DNA of 32,685 nucleotides, taken from assembly GCF_023006505.1 (NCBI RefSeq), contig NZ_JALBGV010000070.1:1-32685 (forward strand), written 5' to 3'. Positions within the stretch are counted from its first letter, which is position 1. Every line of letters begins with the position of its first letter. Below are positions 15,209 to 23,969 of the stretch, in pieces. A program made the position numbers and the translations under genes. The stretch comes from Neorhizobium sp. SHOUNA12A (lineage in GTDB: Bacteria; Pseudomonadota; Alphaproteobacteria; Rhizobiales; Rhizobiaceae). The notes under the pieces were generated by a model. The model worked only from the letters and a program-made list of their open reading frames with translations, did not search any database and was not told the DNA's origin.

Positions 15209-16012
15209 TCAGGGCTTCGGCAGCGGCTGTTCGACGGCGGAAGCGGAACCGGCCGCCGGATCGGAGCCGAACCACTTCTTGTGGATCGCGGCCAGCGTGC
15301 CGTCCTTCTTCATGGCGGTGATCGCGTCGTTCGCCTTGGCCAGCAGCGGGTGATCCTTGGTCATCATCAGGCCGTACTGTTCGCCGGTCTTGATGCGCAC
15401 CTTGACGGCGAGGTCCTTCATCTTGAGGAAGGCGTATTCCATGCCCGGGACGTCGCTAACGGCCACATCGGCACGACCGGCGGAGAGATCCATCAGCAGG
15501 TCCTGCTGGGCATTGTAGCTCTTGATGTCGGTGATGCCGTATTTTTCCTTGTTGTCCTTGGCCCACTTGTCGCCGGTGGAACCGGCAAGCACGCCGACGA
15601 CCTTGCCCTTCAGGTCTTCGACCTTGGAAACGGTCGCTTCCTTGCGGGTGGCAATGCCCATGTCGGCGTCATAATAGGCCTGGGTGAAGGACTGGCTGCC
15701 GAGGCGTTCCTTGGTGATGGTGATCGAGGAGATCGCCACATCGATACGCTTCGAAGAGGTGGCCGCAAAGAGCGCCTGGAAGCCGAGGTCGGAAATTTCG
15801 ACCGTCATGCCGAGACGCTTGGCGACTTCGTTGACGATATCGACTTCGAAACCCTCGAACGTACCCGCAGCCGTCTTGTATTCGAAGGGCGGATTGCTCG
15901 GATAGGAGCCGACGGCAAGCGATGCCGCGGAGGCAAAGCCGGCGCTCGCGACGGACAGCGCCGCGGCACCCGCAAGGCCAAAAAAGGCGCGGCGGAAAAG
16001 GGTCGTGGTCAT
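15209..16012 (-). CDS. Periplasmic amino-acid-type ABC substrate-binding protein (SBP family 3)
   Basis: A 267-residue secreted protein. The signal peptide (MTTTLFRR, hydrophobic core, ASA near residue 29) precedes a family-3 solute-binding domain: SYPSNPPFEY near the start of the mature protein, then GFEVDIVNEVAKRLGM and RIDVAISSITITKERL. These segments bind amino acids or related carboxylates. The ATG at 16012 is chosen because AGAGGGAA precedes it and the signal peptide begins there; an in-frame ATG at 16156 would bury the signal sequence. The palindromic sites B and C lie 200-270 bases upstream, shared with the divergent EthD-like gene, so the ligand may be the pathway substrate. The ligand is not identifiable from sequence. 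Confidence 0.88.
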   Translation of the reverse strand: MTTTLFRRAFFGLAGAAALSVASAGFASAASLAVGSYPSNPPFEYKTAAGTFEGFEVDIVNEVAKRLGMTVEISDLGFQALFAATSSKRIDVAISSITITKERLGSQSFTQAYYDADMGIATRKEATVSKVEDLKGKVVGVLAGSTGDKWAKDNKEKYGITDIKSYNAQQDLLMDLSAGRADVAVSDVPGMEYAFLKMKDLAVKVRIKTGEQYGLMMTKDHPLLAKANDAITAMKKDGTLAAIHKKWFGSDPAAGSASAVEQPLPKP

Positions 16013-16209
16013 GATTGCGTTCCCTCTGTTTTGGTGACCGGCGGCTGTTTTCCCTGCCGGATCGGATGCGAATTCTTCTTGATCGTTGGTAGATGAAGTG
16101 ACCTGAGCGGGCCCTTTCCCAAGAGCTATCCGGCGGCGTCTCATATCCTCTTTCAACGCGCCTGGAAGCGGATCGTGATGGAAAATCCGGCAAGTTTCAA
16201 GGGGAAAGA

Positions 16210-16221
16210 TTGAAGCTTAAA
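16210..16221. promoter_or_regulatory. Operator-like palindrome TTGAAGCTTAAA (site B)
   Basis: One mismatch from TTTAAGCTTAAA. It lies about 200 bases upstream of the binding-protein ATG on the minus strand, and is paired with site C. Confidence 0.5.
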
Positions 16222-16269
16222 TCATGTCCAGACCGGTTGTCCGGGTGGCTGAATCATGGCTCAAAATAG

Positions 16270-16281
16270 TTTAGGTTTAAA
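16270..16281. promoter_or_regulatory. Operator-like palindrome TTTAGGTTTAAA (site C)
   Basis: Two mismatches from TTTAAGCTTAAA. It lies directly upstream of a possible -35 for the EthD-like gene (16283), a position that would allow either activation or interference. Confidence 0.5.
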
Positions 16282-16282
16282 C

Positions 16283-16311
16283 TTGTTTTTTCTTTCCGAC
16301 GGTTCGATAGT
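16283..16311 (+). promoter_or_regulatory. Possible promoter of the EthD-like gene
   Basis: TTGTTT (16283-16288), a 17-base spacer and GATAGT (16306-16311). Both hexamers are imperfect. The leader to the ATG at 16383 would be about 65 bases. Confidence 0.3.
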
Positions 16312-16382
16312 GAGCCACGACCGGGGAACAGAGGCCGCCGGCAATTGTTGCGGTCCCTTAAAGAGAAGCAGGAAGCCGAGCC

Positions 16383-17096
16383 ATGCGTTTTGCCTATTTC
16401 GCCTTTTTCGAGAATGTCGATGGAAGCCAGCTTGCCGTGAGCAAGGCGGATGTCGAGACCTCCTCCGAGATCATCAAGCTGACACCCGGGCTGACCACGG
16501 CCAACCTCTACACGCCTGAGGTCACCAAGGACATGTACAACAAGGACGAGCAGTCTCCTATCTTCGGCATGCAGCTCTATTTCAACGAGTTGACCGACCT
16601 GGAAGACGCGATGGCGCCGACCGGCCACCTGCATCAGCTTGCGGCTTCGGGCGTGCTGTCGAGCATTCGCGGCGCCAAGGGCACTCAGCAGGCCATGTAT
16701 GCGCGACACTTTCCGGTCGACGATGCCAGGCTTGATGTAGAAAAGAACGGCAATCCCTGTTCCTACGTGGTCCACTATACCGGCCCGGCCGAGGACCTGA
16801 ACGTCTGGATGCACCACTATGTCAGCCATCACCCGCAGGTGATGCGCACCTTTCCGGGGATCCGCAAGATCGAGGTCCTTTCACGGGTCGACTGGTGCGG
16901 GTTTCTGCCCTGGGAGCGGGTCAACCACATGCAGCGCAACCGGGTGATGTTCGACAGCCCTGTCGCACTTCAGGCAGCGCTGCAGTCGCCGGCCCGTATT
17001 GCAATGCGCGAGGACTTCAAGACCTTCCCGCCCTTCGAAGGCGGCAATTCGCACTTCCCGATGGAGACGCAGATCATCGTCCCTGACGGACGGTGA
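16383..17096 (+). CDS. EthD-like dimeric alpha/beta-barrel protein
   Basis: A 237-residue cytosolic protein that appears to carry two ferredoxin-like modules. The N-terminal module begins MRFAYFAFF. The C-terminal module is EthD-like, with a YVSHHPQVMRTFPGIRKIE segment (the usual H-x-P...PG pattern) and a closing SPARIAMREDF. EthD-like and dimeric alpha/beta-barrel proteins often assist or catalyse oxygenation, isomerisation or lactone chemistry in aromatic pathways, but no specific reaction can be assigned. It is a single-gene unit, divergent from the binding-protein gene, with operator sites B and C in its upstream region. It converges with the 2-hydroxyacid dehydrogenase gene, 6 bases between stops. 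Confidence 0.7.
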   Translation: MRFAYFAFFENVDGSQLAVSKADVETSSEIIKLTPGLTTANLYTPEVTKDMYNKDEQSPIFGMQLYFNELTDLEDAMAPTGHLHQLAASGVLSSIRGAKGTQQAMYARHFPVDDARLDVEKNGNPCSYVVHYTGPAEDLNVWMHHYVSHHPQVMRTFPGIRKIEVLSRVDWCGFLPWERVNHMQRNRVMFDSPVALQAALQSPARIAMREDFKTFPPFEGGNSHFPMETQIIVPDGR

Positions 17097-17102
17097 GGCC
17101 GC

Positions 17103-18281
17103 TCAGAACTTTATATGGTCGCGGTCGAGATTCGCGACCGAACGACAGCCGAGAAGCGCCATGGTGCGGCGGATTTCCTCTTCGAGGATGGTGATGGCGC
17201 GGGCCGCGCCAGCCTCACCGCCGGCTGCGAGGCCATAAAGTGTTGCGCGGCCGGTCATCACCGCATCGGCACCGAGCGCCAAAGCCTTGACGATGTCCGT
17301 GCCGCGGCGAAAACCGCTGTCGGCGAGGATGGTGATCCTACCCTTCAGCTTGTTGGCGATCTTCGGCAGAATGGCGATCGGCGATGGCGCACCGTCAAGC
17401 TGGCGACCGCCGTGATTGCTGATGACGATGCCATCGGCTCCCGCGTCGGCGGCCAGTTCGGCATCGCGGAGCGTCATGACGCCTTTGACGATCAGCGGCT
17501 TTTTCCAGATTTTCCGCAGGCGGCGGATATGGCTCCAGTGAAGGTCCGGCTCCACCTGTTCGCGCGACCAGATGGCCGTGCGAGCGAAGGTCTGCTGGTC
17601 GGCCGGCAGAAAATCGAGCAGATTGCCGAAGGGCGGAATGCCGCGTGCCATGACCGACAATGCCCAGCGCGGATGACAGAGGATATCCAGCTTGTGGCGG
17701 AAGGTCGGGTCCATGCCGGAGCGGTAGTTGCGGCGGTCCCATTCGCGGTTGCCGAAGGTCGCAGCATCGGTCGTCACCATCAGCGCCTGGCAGCCGGCTT
17801 TTTCGGCGCGCCCGACCAGTTCGTCCATGAAGGACTGTGAGCGGAAGACATAGAGCTGCATCCAGTGGGAGAGATTGGGGATGCCGGAAAGCTCCTCGAT
17901 CCGCATGTTGGAGACAGTGCTCTGGGTGAAGGTCACGCCCGCCTTGGCGGCGGCTTCGGCAAGCAGCCGATCTCCCTGATATTGGAACAGGCCATTGAAG
18001 CCGGTCGGTGCGACGATGAAGGGAAGCCGCATCTTGCGGCCGAAGATCGTCGTCGAAAGATCGGGTATACCGACGCCGGTCAGCGTCGAGGGCCGAAATT
18101 CGATTTCCGAGAAGACTTCGCGGTTGCGGCGAAGCGTCCATTCGTCCTCGGCGCCGCCCTCGAGATATTCCGTGACGAAGGCCGGCAGGCGGCGTCGCGC
18201 CATGGCCTGCAGATCGGCGATGGTGACGGCGCGGCCGACATCCCGGCCGCTGTAATATCTGCGTCCGGCGATTGTCATCAT
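17103..18281 (-). CDS. FMN-dependent 2-hydroxyacid dehydrogenase (lactate/mandelate dehydrogenase family)
   Basis: A 392-residue TIM-barrel flavoenzyme that oxidises an (S)-2-hydroxyacid to a 2-oxoacid. Conserved features are YLEGGAEDE near the N-terminus, VAPTGFNGLFQYQGD, MQLYVFR, an LIVKGVM lysine, the catalytic histidine-arginine in ISNHGGRQLDGA, and the FMN-phosphate loop DSGFRRGTDIVKALALGADA. The start ATG overlaps the stop of the fused ABC ATPase (ATGATGA), so it is the last gene of the opp operon and translationally coupled. In this cluster it could make the 2-oxoacid used by IorAB (for example from a mandelate- or indolelactate-type acid); that is inference. Glycolate or lactate oxidation is the generic alternative. 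Confidence 0.88.
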   Translation of the reverse strand: MMTIAGRRYYSGRDVGRAVTIADLQAMARRRLPAFVTEYLEGGAEDEWTLRRNREVFSEIEFRPSTLTGVGIPDLSTTIFGRKMRLPFIVAPTGFNGLFQYQGDRLLAEAAAKAGVTFTQSTVSNMRIEELSGIPNLSHWMQLYVFRSQSFMDELVGRAEKAGCQALMVTTDAATFGNREWDRRNYRSGMDPTFRHKLDILCHPRWALSVMARGIPPFGNLLDFLPADQQTFARTAIWSREQVEPDLHWSHIRRLRKIWKKPLIVKGVMTLRDAELAADAGADGIVISNHGGRQLDGAPSPIAILPKIANKLKGRITILADSGFRRGTDIVKALALGADAVMTGRATLYGLAAGGEAGAARAITILEEEIRRTMALLGCRSVANLDRDHIKF

Positions 18282-20155
18282 TCGACCTGATAGCCGGCTT
18301 CCGCAAGCACCGGCGACCATTCCGCATTGACGTCGTCCGGCGGCACGGCGGCGAGCAGGCTGCGCGTATAGGCGTGCTGCGGATCGGCAAACACGGTTTC
18401 CGTTCGGCCGCTTTCCACCACCTCGCCGCGATACATGACCATCACCCGATCGCAGAGATATCGAACGACGGACAGGTCGTGGCTGATGAACAGCATCGAG
18501 AAGCCGTGTTCGTCACGCAGTTTCAGCAGGAGGTCGAGAAGCTGGGCCTGAACCGAGACGTCGAGGCCCGAAACGATCTCGTCGGCGACAAGGATGCGCG
18601 GTAGCGTGCAAAGGGCGCGGGCGATGTTGACGCGCTGCTTCTGGCCGCCCGAAAGCTGCGAGGGAAAACGCATCGCCGCATCCGGCGGCAGGCCGATTTC
18701 CTTCAACAATTCGGCGGCGCGGTCCATGCGCTCGCGGGTGCTGTTGTGCAATCCGCTCGCCTCGTTCGCCTGGGTGACGATGCTGCCGATCCGCCGGCGC
18801 GGGTTGAGCGCCGATTGCGGGTCCTGGAAGACCATCTGGATATATTCGCGGCGATAGGCCCTGTCGGCATTGCCGTTGGCGGTGACGTCGCGGCCGGCCA
18901 GCGTGATCTTGCCGCCGGTCGGCGTATCGAGGCCGACGACAAGGCGCGCGAGCGAGCTCTTGCCGCTGCCGCTTTCGCCGACGATGCCGACGAACTCACC
19001 CTCGCCGAGCGCAAAATCGACGCTGTTGACCGCCTTGAAGACGCTGCGCTTGGCAAACGGGCTCCAGGCTGTCGTGTAGGCCTTGGTGAGCTTCTCGCCA
19101 TTGAGATGGATCTTGCTCGATGCGATCTCGCGGCCGGGTGCCAGCGGCGGCGGTACGATGTCCGGTGTTTTTTCGGTGCGGATGCAGGCGGCGATATGGT
19201 TCGGGCCGATATCGGCCAGCGGCGGCTCAGTCCGGGTGCAGGCCTCGATCGCGTTCGGACAGCGCGAGGCGAAACGGCAGCCCTTCAGCTCCTTCAGCAC
19301 CCGTAGGCCCGGCATACGCTCGGGCAGGATGAAGAGGCCGCGGCGCGGGCCGGTGATGGTCGGATTGGCGAGCTGCAGGCAGCGCGTATAGGGATGCGCC
19401 GGTGCTGAGAACAGCTGCTTGGCGGGACCGCGCTCGGCCGGCCGGCCGGCATAAAGCACCATGATCTCGTCGCTGATCTGCGAGGCGAGGCGCAGGTCGT
19501 GGGTGATGAAGATCACCGCCGTACCGTCGCGCTTCTGCATTTCGGCGATCAGCTTGACGATCCGGGCCTGGATGGTGACATCCAGCGCGGTGGTCGGTTC
19601 GTCGGCAATCAGCAGCCGCGGACGGCTGGCAAAGGCCATGGCGATCAGGATGCGCTGGCACATGCCTCCGGAAAGCTGATGCGGGTATTTTTCGAGCAGC
19701 GCCGCGCCATGCGGCAGATGTACGGATTCGAATTCCTTCAGCGCCCGCTCGCGCCAGTTCTCACCGGGGGCAAGGCCGATCCGCAGAAGGTGTTCCTTGA
19801 TCTGCTGGCCGACCGTCAGCACTGGGTTGAGGCCAGAAAGTGGCTCCTGCGGAATAAAGGCGATTTCGCGGCCGAGCAGGCTCCGGCGGCGTTCCGCCGC
19901 CATCGACACCAGGTCCTCGCCGTCGAAGGCGAGCGTGCCCTTGGTAACCGCAAAGCCGTTCGGCAGATATTGCGAGATGGTGCGGCCGATCATCGACTTG
20001 CCGGCCCCGGATTCGCCGACCAGGCCGAGGATCTTGCCGGGCTCCAGCGAGAAGTTAAGGTCGGTCAGGACCGGGAAGCTTTCCTTGGCTCCTACCGATT
20101 CGACGCAAAGGTTTTGCGCCGAGAGAATGGGATTTTTGGGCGAGGGAATGGCCAT
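18278..20155 (-). CDS. Fused double ATPase of an oligopeptide-type ABC transporter (DppD-DppF fusion)
   Basis: A 625-residue cytosolic protein with two complete ABC ATPase domains that power import. Domain 1 has Walker A GESGAGKS near residue 44, signature LSGGMCQR and Walker B LLIADEPT. A C-terminal oligopeptide-ATPase segment with cysteines follows (CRFASRCPNAIEACTRTEPP). Domain 2 has Walker A GESGSGKS near 396, signature LSGGQKQR and ILVADEIVSGLD. Fused DppDF proteins are common in Rhizobiales. It starts 1 base after the permease stop and overlaps the downstream dehydrogenase start. In the second Walker B region, DEIV replaces the usual DEPT or DEPV. Confidence 0.92.
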   Translation of the reverse strand: MAIPSPKNPILSAQNLCVESVGAKESFPVLTDLNFSLEPGKILGLVGESGAGKSMIGRTISQYLPNGFAVTKGTLAFDGEDLVSMAAERRRSLLGREIAFIPQEPLSGLNPVLTVGQQIKEHLLRIGLAPGENWRERALKEFESVHLPHGAALLEKYPHQLSGGMCQRILIAMAFASRPRLLIADEPTTALDVTIQARIVKLIAEMQKRDGTAVIFITHDLRLASQISDEIMVLYAGRPAERGPAKQLFSAPAHPYTRCLQLANPTITGPRRGLFILPERMPGLRVLKELKGCRFASRCPNAIEACTRTEPPLADIGPNHIAACIRTEKTPDIVPPPLAPGREIASSKIHLNGEKLTKAYTTAWSPFAKRSVFKAVNSVDFALGEGEFVGIVGESGSGKSSLARLVVGLDTPTGGKITLAGRDVTANGNADRAYRREYIQMVFQDPQSALNPRRRIGSIVTQANEASGLHNSTRERMDRAAELLKEIGLPPDAAMRFPSQLSGGQKQRVNIARALCTLPRILVADEIVSGLDVSVQAQLLDLLLKLRDEHGFSMLFISHDLSVVRYLCDRVMVMYRGEVVESGRTETVFADPQHAYTRSLLAAVPPDDVNAEWSPVLAEAGYQVE

Positions 20156-20156
20156 G

Positions 20157-21014
20157 TCAGGTGCGCTCCGTCTGGGTCAGGCGCGTATCGAGGGTGCGGC
20201 GCAGGCCATCTCCGAGGATATTGAAACCGAAGACCGCGAAGAAGATCGCGAAGATCGGGGCGATCAGGTTAAACGGCGCCTCGTAGATGTTCTGGCGCGC
20301 ATCGGCGATCATCTGGCCCCAGGCGGCGGTTTCCGAGCCGACGCTCATGCCGACGAAGGAGAGGATCGCCTCGACGATGATGGCGACGCCCATTTCGAGG
20401 CTCATCAGGGTAATCAGCAGCGGCAGTGTGCCGGGCAAGATTTCGCGAGTGATGGTGCGCCAGTGCGAGAAACCGACGAGTTGGGCGGCCGAAACGTAGT
20501 CGCGCCGGCGAAGCACGATCACTTCGCTTCGCAGTACGCGGCAGAAGCGCGTCCAGTCGACCAGGACGATGGCGAGCACGACGTTGCGCAGGCCGGTGCC
20601 GAGACCGACCATGAGGATGAGGGACAGGATGACCGGCGGGAAGGACAGCCAGATCTCGACGATGCGGCCGATCACCCAATCGACCCAGCCACCGAAATAA
20701 CCCGCAACATGGGCGAAGAAGGCGCCGATGATCATCGCGCCGATCGAGGCTGTAAACGCCACGGTGAGCGCCACGCGGGCGCCAAAGATCAGGCGGGAGA
20801 GGACGCAGCGGCCGAGGCTGTCGGTGCCGAGCGGAAACATCGCATCGCCGCCATCGACCCACACGGGTGGCGTCAGGATCGACAGCAGGTTCTGCTCGTT
20901 CGGATCGTTGGGTGCCAGATAAGGCGCAAAGATCGCGCAGACGGCCAGAATGAAAATGATGACGAGGCCTGTCTGGACGCGGCCGGATCTCAGCCAGAGC
21001 GGAAGCGGTCGCAT
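20157..21014 (-). CDS. Oligopeptide-type ABC transporter permease (DppC/OppC family)
   Basis: A 285-residue inner-membrane protein with about six transmembrane segments. The N-terminal OppC-type region has FAPYLAPNDPNEQ, then GTDSLGRCVLSRLIFGARV, a hallmark of DppC proteins. The EAA loop is around VSAAQLVGFSHWRTITREILPG. It pairs with the DppB-type permease, whose stop lies 1 base upstream of its start. It is the third gene of the operon binding protein, DppB, DppC, DppDF, dehydrogenase. Confidence 0.93.
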   Translation of the reverse strand: MRPLPLWLRSGRVQTGLVIIFILAVCAIFAPYLAPNDPNEQNLLSILTPPVWVDGGDAMFPLGTDSLGRCVLSRLIFGARVALTVAFTASIGAMIIGAFFAHVAGYFGGWVDWVIGRIVEIWLSFPPVILSLILMVGLGTGLRNVVLAIVLVDWTRFCRVLRSEVIVLRRRDYVSAAQLVGFSHWRTITREILPGTLPLLITLMSLEMGVAIIVEAILSFVGMSVGSETAAWGQMIADARQNIYEAPFNLIAPIFAIFFAVFGFNILGDGLRRTLDTRLTQTERT

Positions 21015-21015
21015 A

Positions 21016-22038
21016 TCAACGCACCCTCAGTTTCGGATTGAGGATCAGGTAGAGGCTGTCGACCACGATGCTGATTACCAGAACGGCGATGCAATAGGTG
21101 AGGCCCGCACCCTGGATGATCGGCAGGTCGGCGTTGCGGATTGCATCGACCATCAGGTTGCCCATGCCCGGATAGGAATAGATGATCTCGACCAGCAGCG
21201 TGCCGCCGAACAGGAAGCCGAACTGCACGCCCATCAGGCTCAGGGTCGGGAGGATGGCGTTCTTGAGGCCGTGGCGGATCAGGATGCGCTTTTCGGAAAG
21301 CCCGCGAAGCCGAGCCTGCTGGATGTAGTCGTCCTGATAAGCATCGAGCAGGCTGGAGCGCAGCACGCGCATCAGGGATGGCGACAGCGCGATGCCGAGC
21401 GCCAGGCAAGGCAGGATCATGTGTTCCAGCGCGTTGAAGAAGGTCGAGAGCTTTCCGGTGATCAGGCTATCGAGCAGCAGGAAGCCGGTGACGACCGGGC
21501 GCTCGAAACCGGGGCTGAGGCGACCGGTGAAGGGCAGGACCTCGAAAAAGACGCCGAATATGAGGAGCAGGAACAGGCTCCAGAGGAATTCCGGAAGCGA
21601 CAGCAACAGGATCGAAATGAAATCCATCACCGCTTCGGCGCGGGTGCCGCGCACGTAAAACAGAAAAAGGCCGCCCGCGAGGCCGAAGACGGTGGCGACC
21701 ACCATGGCGATGAGAGCCAGTTCGACGGTGGCGGGCAGTGTCGAGCCGATCAGGCTTGTCACATTCTGGCGGAAATGGATGGAGCGGCCGATATCGCCGT
21801 GGAAGAGCTTGTTCAGCCAGATGCCATACTGCTGATAGAGCGGCAGATTGAGCCCCATTTCAGTGCGCATGGCCTCCACTTCCTGAACCGTCGCATTGGG
21901 TGGCAGGGACATGGCGGCGGGATCAACCGGCAGGATGCGCAGGATGCAGAAGAGAAGCGCAGAAACAAGCAGCAGGATCGGTATCGCGGTGAGGACACGC
22001 TTTACCAAGAGCTTGGCAATGGTCGCAAACATGCGCAT
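21016..22038 (-). CDS. Oligopeptide-type ABC transporter permease (DppB/OppB family)
   Basis: A 340-residue inner-membrane permease. The DppB pattern is clear: LVKRVLTAIPILLLVSALLF at the N-terminus, the QYGIWLNKLFHGDIGRSIHF periplasmic region, the EAA-type loop (YIQQARLRGLSEKRILIRHG) and EIIYSYPGMGNLMVDAIRNAD. An ATG at 22032 is an alternative start with better spacing (7 bases) to the GGGG upstream. It lies 70 bases downstream of the binding-protein gene, behind a strong hairpin. Confidence 0.92.
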   Translation of the reverse strand: MRMFATIAKLLVKRVLTAIPILLLVSALLFCILRILPVDPAAMSLPPNATVQEVEAMRTEMGLNLPLYQQYGIWLNKLFHGDIGRSIHFRQNVTSLIGSTLPATVELALIAMVVATVFGLAGGLFLFYVRGTRAEAVMDFISILLLSLPEFLWSLFLLLIFGVFFEVLPFTGRLSPGFERPVVTGFLLLDSLITGKLSTFFNALEHMILPCLALGIALSPSLMRVLRSSLLDAYQDDYIQQARLRGLSEKRILIRHGLKNAILPTLSLMGVQFGFLFGGTLLVEIIYSYPGMGNLMVDAIRNADLPIIQGAGLTYCIAVLVISIVVDSLYLILNPKLRVR

Positions 22039-22063
22039 GCCCCGTATGACGATGTGAAGGAAT

Positions 22064-22085
22064 GGGTCCGGGCGTACCCGGACCC
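22064..22085 (-). other. GC-rich hairpin between binding-protein and permease genes
   Basis: A perfect 9-base stem, GGGTCCGGG (22064-22072) and CCCGGACCC (22077-22085), with a 4-base loop. No T tract follows on the minus strand, so it probably protects the upstream binding-protein mRNA or partly attenuates readthrough. Confidence 0.6.
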
Positions 22086-22108
22086 CAGGATGGCGAGGTC
22101 AGTCGGTA

Positions 22109-23644
22109 TCAGGACCAGGACATGGTGCTGCCCAGAACCCAGGCATTGCCGTACTTGACGTAGTTCAGGCTCTTCTTGCGCACCAGCGTCTGGACGCTCT
22201 GCAGGATCGGGATATTGGCCCCGGTCTCGACAGCTTCCTGGGCGACAGCCTTATAACCGGCAATGCGCTTCTCATAGACCGGCTCGACAAAGAGTTTCAG
22301 GATCTTATCGCCGATCTCCGGACCCTTCCAGGCGCCGAACGGCATTTTCGGGTTCATCAGATAACCGGAGAAGATCTCCGGGTCGCCGGTGGCGTTGTCG
22401 AAGCTGTAGAGGGTCGCTTCCGGCAGCTGTCCGCCGCGGTTCAGTTCGAAATACTTGGAATATTCGATCTGCTGCAGCTCGACCTTCAGGCCGACCTTCT
22501 GCCACATCTGCACCAGCGCGCGGGCGATGTCGAAATCGCTCGGGAACTGGCCGTTGGTGGCGGCAAGCGTAAAGGTTGCCGGCTTGTCGGCCGTATAACC
22601 CGCATCGGCCAGAAGCTTCTTCGACAGTTCCGGATCGTAGGCGAACTTGTAGTCGGGCAGGTAGCCCGGCGTGCCGGGCGTGGCCGGTACGGAGAGCGGC
22701 ACGGCCGCGCCACCATAAAAGGCCTTGGAGAGGGCTGCCTTATCGATCGCGTGATGGGCTGCAAGGCGGACAGCCATGTCCGTAAACCCCTTGTCGTTGC
22801 GCATCTGCAGGAGGATCAGACGAGTGAAGGGGTTGATTTCGGCAGTCAGGCCCTCGGTCTTGCCGAGGCGCTCGGCTTCACGCACCGGAATGTTGACCGT
22901 CAAGTCCACCTGGCCGGACTGGATGGCTGCGGTACGTGCCGACGGATCCTTGATGATGTCGATCGTGACGCGCTTGATCTTCGGCTTGGTGCCGAAATAG
23001 GCGTCGTTGCGCTCCAGCACGATGCGCGAATTCATCTGGTAGTCGACCAGCTTGTAGGGCCCCGTGCCGACCGGCTTCTTTGCGAATTCTTCCGGGCCGA
23101 CGGATTCGATATACTTCTTCGGCACGAGATAGCTGCCGAGAAAAGCCAGCCACTGCGGCGCGGTCGGCGTCGGGGCGGAGAACTTCATCACGCCCGATGT
23201 CGGCGACAGGATTTCGATGTCGGTGAGGGTGCGCCAGGAATTGGCGATATCGAGCTTGAGGCCGGATTTGATGCGATCGACGAAGGTATATTTGAAGTCC
23301 TCCATCGTCATCGGATCGCCGTTGTGGAATTTTACGTCGCTGCGGATCTCGAAAGGCATGGTCATGCCATCCGGCTTCAGCTCCCATTTGGTAATGAGAT
23401 TGCCGATCAGCTTGAGGTCCGGCGACTGATCGAGCGGCTGGTCGAAGACCATCTTGAAGAGCGGCTGTGCATCCGGGACGAAACGCAGGTTCGGGTCCCA
23501 GGACGGCACGTCGGACGGCCAGCCGATGGTGACGTTGTCGGTGTCTGCGGCGAAAGCGATTGTGGCCTGCGAAAGCACGGAGCCGCTGACCGCGGCAAGG
23601 CCGAGCATCTGCAGGAGATTTCTGCGGTCGATTTCAAAAGTCAT
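22109..23644 (-). CDS. Periplasmic oligopeptide-type ABC substrate-binding protein (SBP family 5), Tat-like signal
   Basis: A 511-residue secreted binding protein, first gene of the opp-type operon. The signal sequence contains a twin-arginine motif (DRRNLLQM) followed by a hydrophobic core and AFAA, suggesting export by Tat rather than Sec. The mature part begins TIGWPSDVPSWDPN and contains the family-5 pattern (MTMPFEIRSDVKFHNGDPM; GTGPYKLVDY). Family 5 binds peptides, nickel, opines or other ligands, so the cargo cannot be called; location in an aromatic island allows an amino-acid conjugate or related solute. Its promoter, overlapped by operator site D, lies about 140-170 bases upstream. 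Confidence 0.9.
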   Translation of the reverse strand: MTFEIDRRNLLQMLGLAAVSGSVLSQATIAFAADTDNVTIGWPSDVPSWDPNLRFVPDAQPLFKMVFDQPLDQSPDLKLIGNLITKWELKPDGMTMPFEIRSDVKFHNGDPMTMEDFKYTFVDRIKSGLKLDIANSWRTLTDIEILSPTSGVMKFSAPTPTAPQWLAFLGSYLVPKKYIESVGPEEFAKKPVGTGPYKLVDYQMNSRIVLERNDAYFGTKPKIKRVTIDIIKDPSARTAAIQSGQVDLTVNIPVREAERLGKTEGLTAEINPFTRLILLQMRNDKGFTDMAVRLAAHHAIDKAALSKAFYGGAAVPLSVPATPGTPGYLPDYKFAYDPELSKKLLADAGYTADKPATFTLAATNGQFPSDFDIARALVQMWQKVGLKVELQQIEYSKYFELNRGGQLPEATLYSFDNATGDPEIFSGYLMNPKMPFGAWKGPEIGDKILKLFVEPVYEKRIAGYKAVAQEAVETGANIPILQSVQTLVRKKSLNYVKYGNAWVLGSTMSWS

Positions 23645-23785
23645 GACGATCCCTCTGGTTCTGCCCGTCGATCGCGACCGACGGACCTGCGGCGGTTGGT
23701 GAAACGCAAGCCTGCAATTCTGCCAGGGGCTTCTGTTGATTTTCGATGCCGCTTTTTTGCGGTCGTCCCCTTAACAATTGAGGAG

Positions 23786-23814
23786 ATCGTAGAACGAGGT
23801 ATAAATTACTTCAA
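23786..23814 (-). promoter_or_regulatory. Promoter of the opp-type operon
   Basis: On the minus strand, TTGAAG (23814-23809) is followed after 17 bases by TACGAT (23791-23786). The -35 lies inside operator site D. Confidence 0.4.
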
Positions 23815-23821
23815 GCCTAAA
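23810..23821. promoter_or_regulatory. Operator-like palindrome TTCAAGCCTAAA (site D)
   Basis: Two mismatches from TTTAAGCTTAAA. It overlaps the -35 of the opp-operon promoter, consistent with repression. Confidence 0.5.
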
Positions 23822-23969
23822 ATTTCTTATCGTCGGAAATTGAGAATTCCGTCGACTTCTGCGTGTGGAGGGCCGGTAGCGTCGGGCTTTTTGGTTGCCT
23901 TCAGGTTGAAAATTTGATGAGTGACGATCACCGACGGAGCAAGCTGAAGCCCGGCCTCGTAAAAATTTA

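Larger units (their letters stand above)
16013..16382. other. Divergent intergenic region, binding protein / EthD-like gene
   Basis: 370 bases without a supported gene. It contains operator-like sites B (16210-16221) and C (16270-16281), 60 bases apart centre to centre, and a possible plus-strand promoter (16283-16311). No minus-strand promoter was assigned with confidence. Confidence 0.6.
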
